Counted from the stretch's first letter, positions 25,661-36,366 are shown. The stretch: 64,000 nucleotides of DNA from Saccharicrinis sp050589685 (GCF_050589685.1 NZ_JBNGOS010000006.1:124001-188000), one strand, 5' to 3'. Translations and numbers: made by a program. The notes: a model not told the origin generated them from the letters alone.

Positions 25661-27409
25661 TTACCAACCTGGATTTTGGAAATTAACCCCAACGGCTTTG
25701 AATTTATTTTCTTCCGTTAAAGGAATCGGCCACATCAAATATTTATCATCGGTAACATTTCTTTCCTGAACAATGATCCTGTCATAATTAAATGTGCCTT
25801 CATTCTCAGTGATTTTCATGCCTGTAACCACTCCTTCATAGTCCTTTTGAATCTTCCATCTGCGAAGGTCATAGTAACGGTGCTCCTCAAAAGCCAGCTC
25901 TATTCTTCGCTCATTGCGCAATTTGAGTTCAAAATCCTGGGCAGAGATACTTGAAGGAACGTCAGGCATGCCGGCCCTGGCTCTGATTTTATTGACAGCC
26001 GCCAGCGCTTCAGAGGTAACCGCCCCGTTGGCGTAAAAGTCTGCTTCGGCAAAATTAAGATAAATCTCAGCCATCCGGAAATCGTGCCAATAACCGTCTA
26101 CATTATAATTGTTCTTTGAAGCATAATTAATGAACTTCCTAAGGTAATAACCGGTTCTGGTATAAAGGTTACTGATCTCAGAGATTCCGCAATTACCGCC
26201 GACAAAAGTTTCCACAGGAACTGTATTGTTGCTTAGGTTATGATAATTGCCATTGCAATAAATCGTCGAAAAAAGACGGGGGTCGCGGTTTGCATATGGA
26301 TCTGCAGGATCATACAAGGTGTTATCCACATTATAATTGGGCTGCAGATGCTGGTCATCCAGATAAGGCATCTCCGGATCAAGAACCGGCACACCATCAA
26401 TGGTCTCATATGCATCAACCAATTCCTGCGAAGGACTCATGCCTGCTTTGGTTACATTGGCCAAAACAGGGAGGCCGTAATTGGACCACAGCGTCATTCG
26501 TGTGGTTCCTTTTATGGTCTCTTTCTCTTCTGCAGGATTCTCCACCCCTTCAGAGGCGGTGAGGAAATATTCCTGATACTTGCTATAGAGACCAGGGACA
26601 GAAATGCTTGCCGGATTATACAACCCAAAACCGGCACTCTCAAGTTTTTCCATCGCATCTTTAGTTACGGCAGCGGCTTCATTCCAATAGTTGTTGCCAT
26701 CGTTCCATAACGGACTGGCTGCAAAAAGAATGGCTTGTGACTTAATGGCATTGGCCACCCCGCGGGTCATATACCCATCCTGAAGACCACTAACCTGACG
26801 ATATAAAAGCTCAGGCTGGGCCATGGCAGCATCGCAATCGTCGATGATCGCCTGCACATTTTCATAAAACGTTGGCCTCTCCATGGCCGAGAAATCATAA
26901 TCCAGAGGGAGCTCCTCTTTAAAGATAGGAACCGGACCATAACGCTTAATGAGTTGAAGATAATAATAAGCTCTTAACAGATAAGCTTCGCCTTTCCACT
27001 GGCCTCTGTGTTCTTCAATCTTAAAAAAAGGTACTTCATCCACATGGGCAATAAATACATTGCACGCACGGATCCCTTTATACATATCGTCGTAAAGGTT
27101 GCCATCAAGCAAATTATTGCTGGAACTCATGTTCCCCTGATAATATTGCAGGGTACTGTTACCGGGGACTACATCCTGGGCATTCTGCGCTTCATCGGTA
27201 TAGGATGCTAAAAAGGTTCCCCCCGCACTACTCGCCCCATAGTAGGGCATATAAGAGTAAGCGGTTGCCAGGTATTTCTTGGTTAACTCGTAATCCGAAA
27301 AGATTTCATCATACGTCACCCGTCCATCCGATCCAAAATCAAAAGCGCTTTCGCAAGATGGAGCCAACAGGCTTACAGCCATTAATATATATACAATTCT
27401 TCGTTTCAT
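25661..27409 (-). CDS. SusD/RagB-like glycan-binding lipoprotein
   Basis: 582 residues, lipobox Cys in LAPSC (C19). The N-terminal SusD block has DEIFSDYELTKKYLATAYSY, then a TPR core (YLLRAYYYLQLIKRYGPVPIF) and a RagB-type C-terminus with MAEIYLNFAEAD, RNERRIELAFEEHRYYDLRRWK and the terminal FQNPGW. These are the standard marks of the RagB/SusD family. It lies 12 bp after its SusC partner. It resembles the next SusD (30459) in the DPYANRDPRLFSTIYCNG block, suggesting that the two pairs share ancestry but bind different fragments of the same glycan (inference). Confidence 0.95.
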   Translation of the reverse strand: MKRRIVYILMAVSLLAPSCESAFDFGSDGRVTYDEIFSDYELTKKYLATAYSYMPYYGASSAGGTFLASYTDEAQNAQDVVPGNSTLQYYQGNMSSSNNLLDGNLYDDMYKGIRACNVFIAHVDEVPFFKIEEHRGQWKGEAYLLRAYYYLQLIKRYGPVPIFKEELPLDYDFSAMERPTFYENVQAIIDDCDAAMAQPELLYRQVSGLQDGYMTRGVANAIKSQAILFAASPLWNDGNNYWNEAAAVTKDAMEKLESAGFGLYNPASISVPGLYSKYQEYFLTASEGVENPAEEKETIKGTTRMTLWSNYGLPVLANVTKAGMSPSQELVDAYETIDGVPVLDPEMPYLDDQHLQPNYNVDNTLYDPADPYANRDPRLFSTIYCNGNYHNLSNNTVPVETFVGGNCGISEISNLYTRTGYYLRKFINYASKNNYNVDGYWHDFRMAEIYLNFAEADFYANGAVTSEALAAVNKIRARAGMPDVPSSISAQDFELKLRNERRIELAFEEHRYYDLRRWKIQKDYEGVVTGMKITENEGTFNYDRIIVQERNVTDDKYLMWPIPLTEENKFKAVGVNFQNPGW

Positions 27410-27421
27410 CTTTTCTCTTTC

Positions 27422-30421
27422 TTAAAATGTTAGATTAAGCCCAAAAACAAACGCCCTGCGCGTAGGAGAACTGTTCACGCCGCTCATAAAAACCGTCATA
27501 TCGTCGCTTTTCATGTTATCGAGCGTAAGCAGATTTCTTCCGCTAAAATAGATCCGGGCATCCTTGGTCCATACCTTATTAGACACACTGGCAGGAATCG
27601 TATAGCCTAAGGTTACCTCCCTCAATTGGACATAGCTTTTGTCCTGAAAGTAATAATCATTGGCTTTATGACTGGAACTTCCATCCAATGATAAAGCAGG
27701 AGCCGTAATCTCTTCTCCATTGGCGTAACGCTCAGCAGTCCATGCGGTTAAATGTTGCGTGAAAAAGGTGCCGTTGTTAAACGACTCATAATAGCCACAA
27801 CCGCTGTTAAATGAACTCACTTGTGAAACGCCATACAACAAGGCCGAAAGGTCAAATTGTTTCCATCGCATATTCAATTCAGCGCCATAACTGATTCTTG
27901 GGATACTTCCATAACCCATTGGGGCCATGTCTTTAGCATTAATAATCCCGTCGTTATTCAAATCCTGATAGATAAAATCTCCGGTTCTTGGTGAGGCGCC
28001 ATCATAAGCTAGCCCGGAGGCTGCAATCTCATCGGCACTGTTGAAAAAGCCGTTTCCATTGGAATAATCAATCAGGTAACCCCAATGTTGTCCTACACGG
28101 TATCCGGTAGTTCTGTATGGATAAGCATAATCATCGCCCAGATTTAACTCTGCAATGCTTTCAACCTTATTGTCGTTAAAGGCAAAGTAACCATTAATCC
28201 CAAAGGAAAAATCTTTGCTGAAGTCCTTCTGGTAACCCAATTGGGTCTCAAAGCCATATGAATGTACTTCACCGTCATTCATCAAAGGAAGCGCACTGGA
28301 AGCAATACCCATCATGGCCGGCATGATCTTATTGGAGACCAAAATGTCGGTCCGCCGGTCATCAAAATACTCAAAAGCCAAAGAGACCTGATTCCATAAG
28401 CCAAGGTCGATCCCGATATTGGCAATCTTAGAGCTTTCCCAGGTGATATCGGGGTTACCCAATTGGGTCTCTCCAATGTTGCTTCCACTGGTGGTCAGGT
28501 TATCCTTATACAGGAAGCGCTCGCTGGTGCCCAATGCATCATTGCCCACCAAACCGTAGGAACCATGAAGTTTCAGGAAGCTCACCGCCTCATTAGCCTT
28601 CAAAAAATCGAAGTTCGAAAGCACCAGAGCCGCAGACATGGATGGGAAAAATCCGTAACGGTTCTCGGAACTAAATTGCTCTGACCCCTGATAACCCGAC
28701 ACCAAATCGGCATATAACAGATTTTTATACGCATAACTCACATTTAACCCATAGGTCATTTTTATAAAGGGCTGAACACCAACCGCCGCCTGGGAACTAT
28801 AATGTTGTTTTTGTATAAACGCACGGGCGCTAACCCCATGGTCTCCAAAGGTATTTTGATAACTCAAATGCCCCTGATATTCGTTCCTGTTAATGGAAGA
28901 GGTTTTCTTGGTGAATGTGACCGGCTCGTCTGTGGTGGAGCCAAATTTCATAAAAGCCAAACTGTCGGTTACAGTCTTATCCCGTATCCATCGCTCGTAA
29001 TCGGTATTGCCATAGATATAAGAGGTCGGAATCGTATAATACTTTATCTCTCCTCCGGCTGACAAGCCAGGCAGCAATTTCTTAAGGTCAATATTTAATC
29101 CGGAAATGGAAGAAATATGAACCCCGGTTGTTTTAGTGTATCCCGATCTGTTAATCTTGGCATAGGTTGAACTCCCTTCGGTTTCGGTAATCACCACATA
29201 CCCTTCGGGTGTAAGAGGTCCATAAACAGTAGGGTCCAGGTTAAAAATAGTAGAATAGACATCATTTGACTGGGTGTCCATATTACGATTCAGCCTTCCC
29301 GATATATTCATGTAACCACTGATATAATCGTTGATCTTAATATCCAGGTTGGAACGGATATCAAACCGGTTGGTTCCAAAAGTCTCGGGAACGGTACCAT
29401 CCGTCTTATAAGGAGAATCCTGATGAAGATAGCCCATTCCCACATAATATTTAAAGGATTCAGAACCTCCACGTCCGCTTACATGAATATCCTGTGTTTG
29501 AACCAACGGGTCGATAAACATATCGTACCAATTGTTATTGGGGTACAAGTCGCGATTTTCACCCGACTCGTAATTGGCAATGTCCTCAGCCGAAAATACA
29601 GGCGTACCGGTATTGCCATCGTTAGCCCAGGCCTCGTTATAAAGTCTGGCGAATTGTCCCGAATTTAAAACGGTAGGGGTTACAATAGATTTTTGCAGGG
29701 TGTAATTGGCATCTACGGTAATAGTAGACTCCCCATCATAACCTTTCTTGGTTTTCACCGAAATAATGCCGTTTCCTCCCTGGAAGCCATATAAAGAGGT
29801 GGCAGCGGCATCTTTTAATATGGTTATCGACTCCACATCTCTCAGATTCAGGTGTCCATAACTATCGGTTAGCATCCCATCCACCAAAATCGTTGGGGCT
29901 TTCCCATTGGTGGTAGAGATTCCTCGTATGTATCCGGAGGTATAGCCCGGGATTCTCCCCGTGAGGGCAGTCCCGAGGGACGAGGACTTGGTTCGGGATA
30001 AAACATCCTGACCTATGGTTATGGCCGAAGCCCCCACAGAACTCATGGTTCTGTCGCCGGTCAATAGAGACACCGTATTGTCGCGACCTGAGGCATCCGA
30101 TTCCAAAACCACATTGAGGTCTTCCTTGTTAGTAAAGGTTACCTCCTGGCTTCTGTAACCGTTTAAGGACACAACGAATACTTCATTTTCAACAAGAACC
30201 CCATGTATGTTGAAGGTGCCATCCACCCCGCTGACACAATTAATGGCATTGTTTCGGGCCGTCACCTTAGCTCCGGGCAAAGCCCGTCCGAAAACATCTT
30301 TTACCGAGCCTTTCGTATAAGAGCCCTCTTTTTGGGCATGCACATGCCCCGCCGACAATACAAAGATCATCAGCAAGAAGGTTAATATTTTTGATGATAT
30401 ATAATTTCTGAAATTCATCAT
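27422..30421 (-). CDS. SusC/RagA-family TonB-dependent transporter
   Basis: 999 residues, at the short end for SusC. Signal peptide (ends near VHAQ), carboxypeptidase-regulatory-like domain (about 35-115), plug with APTILVDGMLTD and ESITILKDAAATSLYGFQGGNG (note GFQGGNG instead of the common GSRGANG), then a barrel ending RRAFVFGLNLTF. It moves SusD-bound oligosaccharides into the periplasm using TonB energy. It sits 37 bp downstream of the upstream SusD and 12 bp before its own SusD, so four Sus genes share a message. No STN domain is visible. Confidence 0.94.
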   Translation of the reverse strand: MMNFRNYISSKILTFLLMIFVLSAGHVHAQKEGSYTKGSVKDVFGRALPGAKVTARNNAINCVSGVDGTFNIHGVLVENEVFVVSLNGYRSQEVTFTNKEDLNVVLESDASGRDNTVSLLTGDRTMSSVGASAITIGQDVLSRTKSSSLGTALTGRIPGYTSGYIRGISTTNGKAPTILVDGMLTDSYGHLNLRDVESITILKDAAATSLYGFQGGNGIISVKTKKGYDGESTITVDANYTLQKSIVTPTVLNSGQFARLYNEAWANDGNTGTPVFSAEDIANYESGENRDLYPNNNWYDMFIDPLVQTQDIHVSGRGGSESFKYYVGMGYLHQDSPYKTDGTVPETFGTNRFDIRSNLDIKINDYISGYMNISGRLNRNMDTQSNDVYSTIFNLDPTVYGPLTPEGYVVITETEGSSTYAKINRSGYTKTTGVHISSISGLNIDLKKLLPGLSAGGEIKYYTIPTSYIYGNTDYERWIRDKTVTDSLAFMKFGSTTDEPVTFTKKTSSINRNEYQGHLSYQNTFGDHGVSARAFIQKQHYSSQAAVGVQPFIKMTYGLNVSYAYKNLLYADLVSGYQGSEQFSSENRYGFFPSMSAALVLSNFDFLKANEAVSFLKLHGSYGLVGNDALGTSERFLYKDNLTTSGSNIGETQLGNPDITWESSKIANIGIDLGLWNQVSLAFEYFDDRRTDILVSNKIMPAMMGIASSALPLMNDGEVHSYGFETQLGYQKDFSKDFSFGINGYFAFNDNKVESIAELNLGDDYAYPYRTTGYRVGQHWGYLIDYSNGNGFFNSADEIAASGLAYDGASPRTGDFIYQDLNNDGIINAKDMAPMGYGSIPRISYGAELNMRWKQFDLSALLYGVSQVSSFNSGCGYYESFNNGTFFTQHLTAWTAERYANGEEITAPALSLDGSSSHKANDYYFQDKSYVQLREVTLGYTIPASVSNKVWTKDARIYFSGRNLLTLDNMKSDDMTVFMSGVNSSPTRRAFVFGLNLTF

Positions 30422-30458
30422 TTATTTAATATTTAATTGTAAACACTTCCAAGCCAGA

Positions 30459-32294
30459 TTACCATCCGGGATTTTGAATGTTAACGCCGGTTTTTTCAAA
30501 TAAATTGGAGACTTCTGTCGCATCAATCGGGTAAAGATTAAATTTGGCCGCATAGCACTTTTTTTCCAGACCTTGCCCGCTCCAGCTCTGTGTGTCCGGA
30601 TCATAGGCATCGCCCACCTGAAATCGCATATGCGTAAAACTGCCGTCTTCATTCTTTTCGATCCACATACCCGTGGCATAACGTACAATATCCATATCTT
30701 CTCCGGGAGCGGTCCAGCGGCGCACGTCATAATACCGGGTTTCTTCATAAGCCATCTCAATCCGGCGTTCGTTACGGTACATCAAACGAAGGTTTTCCTG
30801 GTTAATGGTTACCCCTTCCACTTCATCCAGGTTGGGCATTCCCACACGATCTCTGATCGGCTTAATCGCCGCTAAAGCTTCTGTAAGATGGTTGTTTTCG
30901 ATCGCACATTCGGCATAGTTAAGATAGATCTCGGCCAGCCGCATATAGCGCCATGAAGAGGAAACATTCTTACCTCTGCGCGATAAAGGATGATAGTGCC
31001 TGCGTGGATAATAACCCGTCTGCGTGCGCTTGGTATTACTACCATCAATACTACTGTTACCCGTCCTAAAAATATCTATCGTTGTAGTCTTATTGCTTGA
31101 ATTAAGAGCGGTTGAACCATTGTAATAGACCGTGGCGTAAAAACGTGGATCCCGGTCCACATAAGGGTTGGTTTCGTCATATCCCGACCCGGAGGCAAAA
31201 TTGGGGGAAAGATGTTTAACATCATTATACGGATTCGCCAGGTCAAGAACATATTTTCCGCTTGTCATAGGATAGGCATCAACGAGTTCCTGGGTAGGGG
31301 CCATTCCTGCCGAAACCGCATTGTTAATAGGCAATCCCTGGAAATTCCAAAGATTACTGCGGGTATAAGTAACTAAAATACTTTCCTTATCTACCGGAAC
31401 AGCAGAATAATCTCTGGTAGTTGTGCTGTATTCATGATAGGCGTTTGTCCCAAAAACAGAAGCGTTACGAACGGTGGTATACAATTCAAAATCATGTGCC
31501 AAAAGCTCGTCTAACGACTCTTTGCAAATGGCTTCGGCTTCCGCCCAATAATTCTGACCACCGTTATACAAAGGACTGGCCTTAAACAGGGCTACTCTGG
31601 ATTTTAGTGCCGCCGCGACACTTTTATTCATCCTTTTGGCATCGGTACTTATTTCAGGTCGCCAGGGCAATTCAGGCGATTTCATGGCTTCGCGGCATTC
31701 ACTGATAATAAAATCCGCAATCTCCGTATAGGTGGAGATGACCAGCGTTGACTCATCAAAATCCACATCCGTAGGCTCGGTAAGAAGATAGGCTTTGCCA
31801 TACCGCTGCGCAAGATCGGCATAATAGAAAGCACGCAATACCCGGGCCTCGGCAGTCCATTGTTCACGTTCTGCCTCGGAAGGAACGGCGGCGGTCCCTA
31901 TCCTGCTCAGGAACACATTAATGCGCCGAATTCTTTTATAGAAATAAGGCCATGCCTGAACACCATTACCAAAAATCCCTTTCTGGTAACCCAGTTTGTT
32001 ATTGTTCCCAACTGCGGTACAGGCTCCAAGATAAAGAGAAGCGCTGTTGGCACCATTTCGGCCAATACTCCAGGAATCATCCGATATCGCAGTAGGTAGA
32101 TTTTCAATCCCCACATAGGCATATCCATAGACGGGAAATTTCTCATAACAGGAGCTAAAATAACCTCCTGTAGTTGCTTCGTCGGCAAAAATCTCATCCA
32201 TTGTCTGTGTTCCATCCGGAGAGATATCCAAAACATCCTCACACGAAACAAACAGAAATAAAGACAGGACAGCAATCCATATTTTTGTTTTCAT
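30459..32294 (-). CDS. SusD/RagB-like glycan-binding lipoprotein
   Basis: 611 residues, lipobox Cys in FLFVSC (C18), followed by EDVLDISPDGTQTMDEIFAD. The core shows RVLRAFYYADLAQRYG and the C-terminal part MRLAEIYLNYAECAIENN, YRNERRIEMAYEETRYYDVRRW and the terminal VNIQNPGW. It is the partner of the SusC ending 34 bp upstream. SusD proteins are surface-exposed and bind the oligosaccharide before import. At 611 residues it is longer than the other SusD proteins here, with the extra length in the middle loop region. Confidence 0.95.
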   Translation of the reverse strand: MKTKIWIAVLSLFLFVSCEDVLDISPDGTQTMDEIFADEATTGGYFSSCYEKFPVYGYAYVGIENLPTAISDDSWSIGRNGANSASLYLGACTAVGNNNKLGYQKGIFGNGVQAWPYFYKRIRRINVFLSRIGTAAVPSEAEREQWTAEARVLRAFYYADLAQRYGKAYLLTEPTDVDFDESTLVISTYTEIADFIISECREAMKSPELPWRPEISTDAKRMNKSVAAALKSRVALFKASPLYNGGQNYWAEAEAICKESLDELLAHDFELYTTVRNASVFGTNAYHEYSTTTRDYSAVPVDKESILVTYTRSNLWNFQGLPINNAVSAGMAPTQELVDAYPMTSGKYVLDLANPYNDVKHLSPNFASGSGYDETNPYVDRDPRFYATVYYNGSTALNSSNKTTTIDIFRTGNSSIDGSNTKRTQTGYYPRRHYHPLSRRGKNVSSSWRYMRLAEIYLNYAECAIENNHLTEALAAIKPIRDRVGMPNLDEVEGVTINQENLRLMYRNERRIEMAYEETRYYDVRRWTAPGEDMDIVRYATGMWIEKNEDGSFTHMRFQVGDAYDPDTQSWSGQGLEKKCYAAKFNLYPIDATEVSNLFEKTGVNIQNPGW

Positions 32295-32328
32295 AATATT
32301 TTCTTTTTCATTTAATAATTACACCAAT

Positions 32329-35300
32329 CTAAAACGTAACATTTACACCAAAATTAAATATCTGGGTAATTGGAATCAGCGGGGAACGCCCAATTTCCGG
32401 ATCCAGATGGGAAAAACGGTTATTGGCCCAGGTGATAAGGTTACTACCATTGGTGTATACTCTTACCTTCTCTATCCCCAGCTTGCTGCATAAGTTTTTT
32501 GAAAAAGTATAGCCAAACTCGGCATTTTTCAATCTCAGGTAAGATACATCCGTGGTGTAATATGAGTTAATTGTATGATTAGTATTTCTCTTATAGGAGG
32601 ACAGAGCCGGGTAGGAGATCTCCTCTCCATTGTCCCAACGTTCCTGGGTCCAGGCATTTTTCTGGTAGGCAAAATAATATCCGGGATCTCCGTATTCCCA
32701 TACTCCCGCGGCGGTAAAGTTCTTGGTTACCTGGGCAGCCCCCTGGAACATCAACGACAAATCAAACCCTTTATATGAAAAGGAAAACCTTGAACTGTAG
32801 TTGATTCGCGGAACGGTTGGATAGCCAATCACGTCTTTATCTTCAGCACCGATGTTACCATCCTCATTCAGATCCTTATATTTTAAATCCCCCAAACGAG
32901 GCGTGGCTCCCGAATAGGTGGTTTGATTAATCTCCTCTTCGGAAATGTAATACCCATTGCCTTCCGAATCCCAATCGACAATCATACCGGTATATTGCCC
33001 AATAGAGAGACCTTGTTTTGTATAAGGTTGGTAATAGTTATCTCCCTTGCTGGCTTCATCGGCAAATACGTTTTTATTGATGGCATAAGCAAAGGTATTG
33101 CGAATGGAGAAAAAGAAATCATTATTAAGTCTTTTCTTATATTCCATCTCCACCTCAAATCCTTTATTATCGACAATTCCCAGGTTCGCTTTGGGATAAA
33201 TATCAGCCAAACCGGTCACGTCAGATACCGTTTGGCGGGTAATCAGGATATTCTCTCTTCTTTCTTTAAAAGCATCCACCGACAAAGTCAGGGTGTTTTT
33301 CAAGAAGCCCATATCAATCCCATAGTTCTGTTTGTAGGCAACCTCCCAGGTAATATTTGGGTTTCCGAGCAAATTCTCCGACACAAACAAATCACTGATC
33401 GTTTTAATAGCTCCACTGGTTTTCACATTCATTTTATCCAGGTACAGGAATCGTGAACCGCCAATATTATCGCTACCCACTTTACCATAAGAGGCCCTCA
33501 CCTTAAGATTGGAGAAAACATTAAGCGATTTAACAAAGGGTTCGTTCGACAGCACCCAACCAACAGATCCGGCAGGGAATATGCCATAACGATTACCCTT
33601 GGCAAATTGCTCCGATCCGTTATAACCAATATTGAATTCGGCCAGATAACGATTCTTCAACCGGTAGGTTCCGCGACCGGCAACACCCATATAATTATAC
33701 GGCAGTAAATTTTCACTGCTGCCACTAGCCACTTCTTTATTGTCGCGTTGTGCCAGCACCATCCCTGTCACCTTATGTATTTTATTAAAGGTGCGGTTAT
33801 AATTGATTACCCATTGTAAATTCGAGCTGTACCTAAAACTGGAACTCTTGGAAAGGGAAATGGGATAAAACTGAAGATCCTCTTCGGGTGTAAATTGAAT
33901 GGCATCGTATATTTCGCCTTCCAGAGTCTCCTGCTCATTAATATCAAACTGATAACTGGTATTGCTCTTACTTCCAGAGATAGACGAGCTGGAATAGGTG
34001 TCAAAAGAGGCCATTACTTTTGAGGATAGCCCCTTGGTGATCTTGCTTAAGTCAAAATCAACATAGGCGGTGGTATTCAGGTTATCGGATTCAGAACTGT
34101 TATAGCCCCTAAAATTCAATATGTCGTAGGGATTTTTGTTGCTTACGTTATCGGGGGTAATAGGATACCCTTCGGGGATTCCATACTCTTCCCATCCTGC
34201 GGGAGAGAGCGGCCCGGGTGTAACCGGGGTCATGGAATTGATCCCCACATATACTTGAGAAGCCTTCGAGGTGGTACCATTCACCTTATCTACATAGCCG
34301 GCCAGCTTAACCCCGGCGGAAATCCATTTGTTCACTTTCATCTCCACGTTGGTTCTGAAATTGTAACGGTTCAACTTAAACTGAGGATCATATCCGACTT
34401 CATCTTTAGATAGGGCATCGTAAAAACTTTTCTGATTGAGAACACCTGCGTTGAAAAAATACTTGAAACGATCGTTTCCGCCCGACATATTTACATTGTA
34501 TCGCGACATGGGCGCAAAGTCGTTGAGCATGATATCATACCAATCGGTATTGGGATAAAAAGGACTGGTTCCAGCCTTCATCAGTCCGATCTGCCGTTCT
34601 GTATATTTGGGGGCATACCCATCGTTAATCAGGGCCTGGTTTCTCATTTCGGCATAATCCCACGAATCCAACATCTCGGTTTTGTAGGTTAAATGTTGCA
34701 GCCCGAATTCATAAGTAAAACTGATAGATGGTTTTTCGTTTTGACCTACACGGGTCGTCACCAAAATAACACCATTGGCTCCACGAACCCCAAAAACGGC
34801 CGTGGCCGAGGCGTCTTTCAAAACTGTCAGGCTCTCTATCTCATTCGGATCGAGCTGGGTAATATTGTCCCGGGGAATCCCATCCACCAAAATCAATGGC
34901 TGAGCTCCGTTGGTTGTGCTGAGCCCTCTCAGATAAATAGAATAGCCTTCAGCGCCTGGACGACCACTGCTCTGTATCGTCGTTAAACCCGGCAGCTGAC
35001 CGGTGAGTGCCCCAATGACGTTGGGGGAGGGACTTTGCTTGATTAATTCTGTTTTTACCGCGGCAACCGACCCGGTAACGCTTATTTTCTCCTGCTTACC
35101 ATAACCTACAGCCACAACTTCTTCCAGTTGTGTAAGTGCAGATTTCATAACGACATCAATAACTAAATTCTTTTTTAGGGGTATTTCTTGTGTTTCCATC
35201 CCGATAAAACTGAAAACCAATACCACTCCATCCGGAATGTTTTTCAGGATGTACTGCCCGTCTGCACCGGATGTGGTTCCAATAGTGGTTCCTTTTATCA

Positions 35301-35538
35301 TCACGGTTACTCCGGGGATTCCCTGGCCATCTGTCCCGCTAACGGTTCCCCGAACCGTTTTGTCAGATTGTTCCAACAGAATAGGAGGTTCATCTTCAAA
35401 GTTCAAGTTATCGGCAATTGCCTGTCCTGAACTTGCAAGAAAAATAAAATAAGCAAAGAGAAGTGCCTTTTTTATTTTCTGATTGAGCAATTTGCAACCC
35501 TCTCGAAGGAAGGAATGATTGAATCGTGTTTTTTTCAT
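32329..35538 (-). CDS. SusC/RagA-family TonB-dependent transporter, first gene of the left arm
   Basis: 1069 residues. A long N-terminal region (MKKTRFNHSFLREGCKLLNQ) precedes the signal-peptide core (KALLFAYFIFLASSGQAIA). The carboxypeptidase-regulatory-like domain has VRGTVSGTDGQGIPGVTVMI, and the plug has PLILVDGIPRDNIT and ESLTVLKDASATAVFGVRGANG. The barrel ends FNFGVNVTF. As the first gene downstream of the 840-bp divergent region it is probably directly controlled from there, with the ROK regulator on the other side as the obvious candidate. No STN domain is present, so FecR-type signalling through this receptor is unlikely. Confidence 0.95.
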   Translation of the reverse strand: MKKTRFNHSFLREGCKLLNQKIKKALLFAYFIFLASSGQAIADNLNFEDEPPILLEQSDKTVRGTVSGTDGQGIPGVTVMIKGTTIGTTSGADGQYILKNIPDGVVLVFSFIGMETQEIPLKKNLVIDVVMKSALTQLEEVVAVGYGKQEKISVTGSVAAVKTELIKQSPSPNVIGALTGQLPGLTTIQSSGRPGAEGYSIYLRGLSTTNGAQPLILVDGIPRDNITQLDPNEIESLTVLKDASATAVFGVRGANGVILVTTRVGQNEKPSISFTYEFGLQHLTYKTEMLDSWDYAEMRNQALINDGYAPKYTERQIGLMKAGTSPFYPNTDWYDIMLNDFAPMSRYNVNMSGGNDRFKYFFNAGVLNQKSFYDALSKDEVGYDPQFKLNRYNFRTNVEMKVNKWISAGVKLAGYVDKVNGTTSKASQVYVGINSMTPVTPGPLSPAGWEEYGIPEGYPITPDNVSNKNPYDILNFRGYNSSESDNLNTTAYVDFDLSKITKGLSSKVMASFDTYSSSSISGSKSNTSYQFDINEQETLEGEIYDAIQFTPEEDLQFYPISLSKSSSFRYSSNLQWVINYNRTFNKIHKVTGMVLAQRDNKEVASGSSENLLPYNYMGVAGRGTYRLKNRYLAEFNIGYNGSEQFAKGNRYGIFPAGSVGWVLSNEPFVKSLNVFSNLKVRASYGKVGSDNIGGSRFLYLDKMNVKTSGAIKTISDLFVSENLLGNPNITWEVAYKQNYGIDMGFLKNTLTLSVDAFKERRENILITRQTVSDVTGLADIYPKANLGIVDNKGFEVEMEYKKRLNNDFFFSIRNTFAYAINKNVFADEASKGDNYYQPYTKQGLSIGQYTGMIVDWDSEGNGYYISEEEINQTTYSGATPRLGDLKYKDLNEDGNIGAEDKDVIGYPTVPRINYSSRFSFSYKGFDLSLMFQGAAQVTKNFTAAGVWEYGDPGYYFAYQKNAWTQERWDNGEEISYPALSSYKRNTNHTINSYYTTDVSYLRLKNAEFGYTFSKNLCSKLGIEKVRVYTNGSNLITWANNRFSHLDPEIGRSPLIPITQIFNFGVNVTF

Positions 35539-36161
35539 AAGAGTTTAATAGTTTATTTATCGGGTTATAACTTACTTATCAAACTTGTTTTGCATAAATT
35601 ATAAGCCTTAACTATGTGATATTTGCATGTTTTTATTAGCCCGCATGGTAGGCCACCCAATAGGTCTAATTAAAGCCTGTTAAAAAAGCGGATCGATTTC
35701 GGTTTTGTCATTATGTTCCCCAAGAATCCACAAGACCTACTTTTTCTGACACGGTGGCTGATTTACTTTCATCTAATTAGCACAAGCACTATTAACCCGC
35801 AGGAATATTTAGATGACATCAGATTTGAAGGCTTCATAATTGGAATGCTTTTTTTACTCGGTTAATTAATCATTACATTTCTAATTTATTTGCAAAGCCT
35901 ATGTTCTCATTCTTTCCTCCTTTCTTTCTATTGGTGATTAAACTTGATATAATAAGGATTTCGGCCACTTTATCCATTCAGTCCCACTATAAGCCTGGGA
36001 TCTACAATGTTCTAGTTCTGTACGTTTCAGTTTTTTTACAACAATTGTCAATTCTTTCCGGCTTCACTAACTAAATCACGACTCTCTCTCTGTTAATTAC
36101 ATTCAGGTTTCCAGAACTTATGAAAATACGCCATTTTTAGGGCCTATTTAGAATAAAGCCT

Positions 36162-36181
36162 TTTTAAAATAGATTTTAAAA
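36162..36181. promoter_or_regulatory. Paired TTTTAAAA palindromes (candidate operator)
   Basis: TTTTAAAA (36162-36169), TAGA, TTTTAAAA (36174-36181): two self-complementary octamers 12 bp apart centre to centre, about 200 bp upstream of the ROK start. The pattern suits a dimeric regulator, but low-complexity AT sequence can produce it by chance. Confidence 0.35.
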
Positions 36182-36205
36182 GTAAACAATACATTTTAAT
36201 AATCC

Positions 36206-36232
36206 AACTTATAAAAATGATATTAATAAGTT
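36206..36232. promoter_or_regulatory. Inverted repeat AACTTAT-N13-ATAAGTT (candidate operator)
   Basis: Perfect 7-bp arms AACTTAT (36206-36212) and ATAAGTT (36226-36232), with centres 20 bp apart, about two helical turns. This geometry is usual for dimeric HTH repressors such as ROK proteins, whose gene starts about 150 bp away. Confidence 0.4.
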
Positions 36233-36355
36233 ATAGAAGAAAATAAGTACTAAATGTAATATGAAAAAGAATGAAAAACAGGTAGTTATAAAAATTAACA
36301 TTTGTAAACACATATTATGTGGAGTTGTTTGTGTATGTTATTAATATTATTTTCA

Positions 36356-36363
36356 TATTTTTG
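36356..36363 (+). promoter_or_regulatory. Possible -7 promoter element (TAnnTTTG) before the ROK gene
   Basis: TATTTTTG matches the Bacteroidota primary-sigma -7 consensus TAnnTTTG. A TTTG lies upstream at 36328-36331, but the 24-bp spacer is longer than the usual 19-21, and the transcript start would fall only a few bases before the chosen ATG. Weak candidate. Confidence 0.28.
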
Positions 36364-36366
36364 TAT

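Noticed and set aside
25661..27409. Idea that the SusD gene is frameshifted at its 3' end because a coding-like frame continues past it
   Set aside because: The protein ends in the conserved FQNPGW typical of complete RagB/SusD proteins.
32923..33456. 177-codon plus-strand frame over the first SusC
   Set aside because: Antisense shadow without motifs.
27422..35538. Idea that the two neighbouring SusC/D pairs are a recent tandem duplication
   Set aside because: The proteins differ in length and in most plug and barrel sequence, so divergence is old; only family-level blocks are shared.
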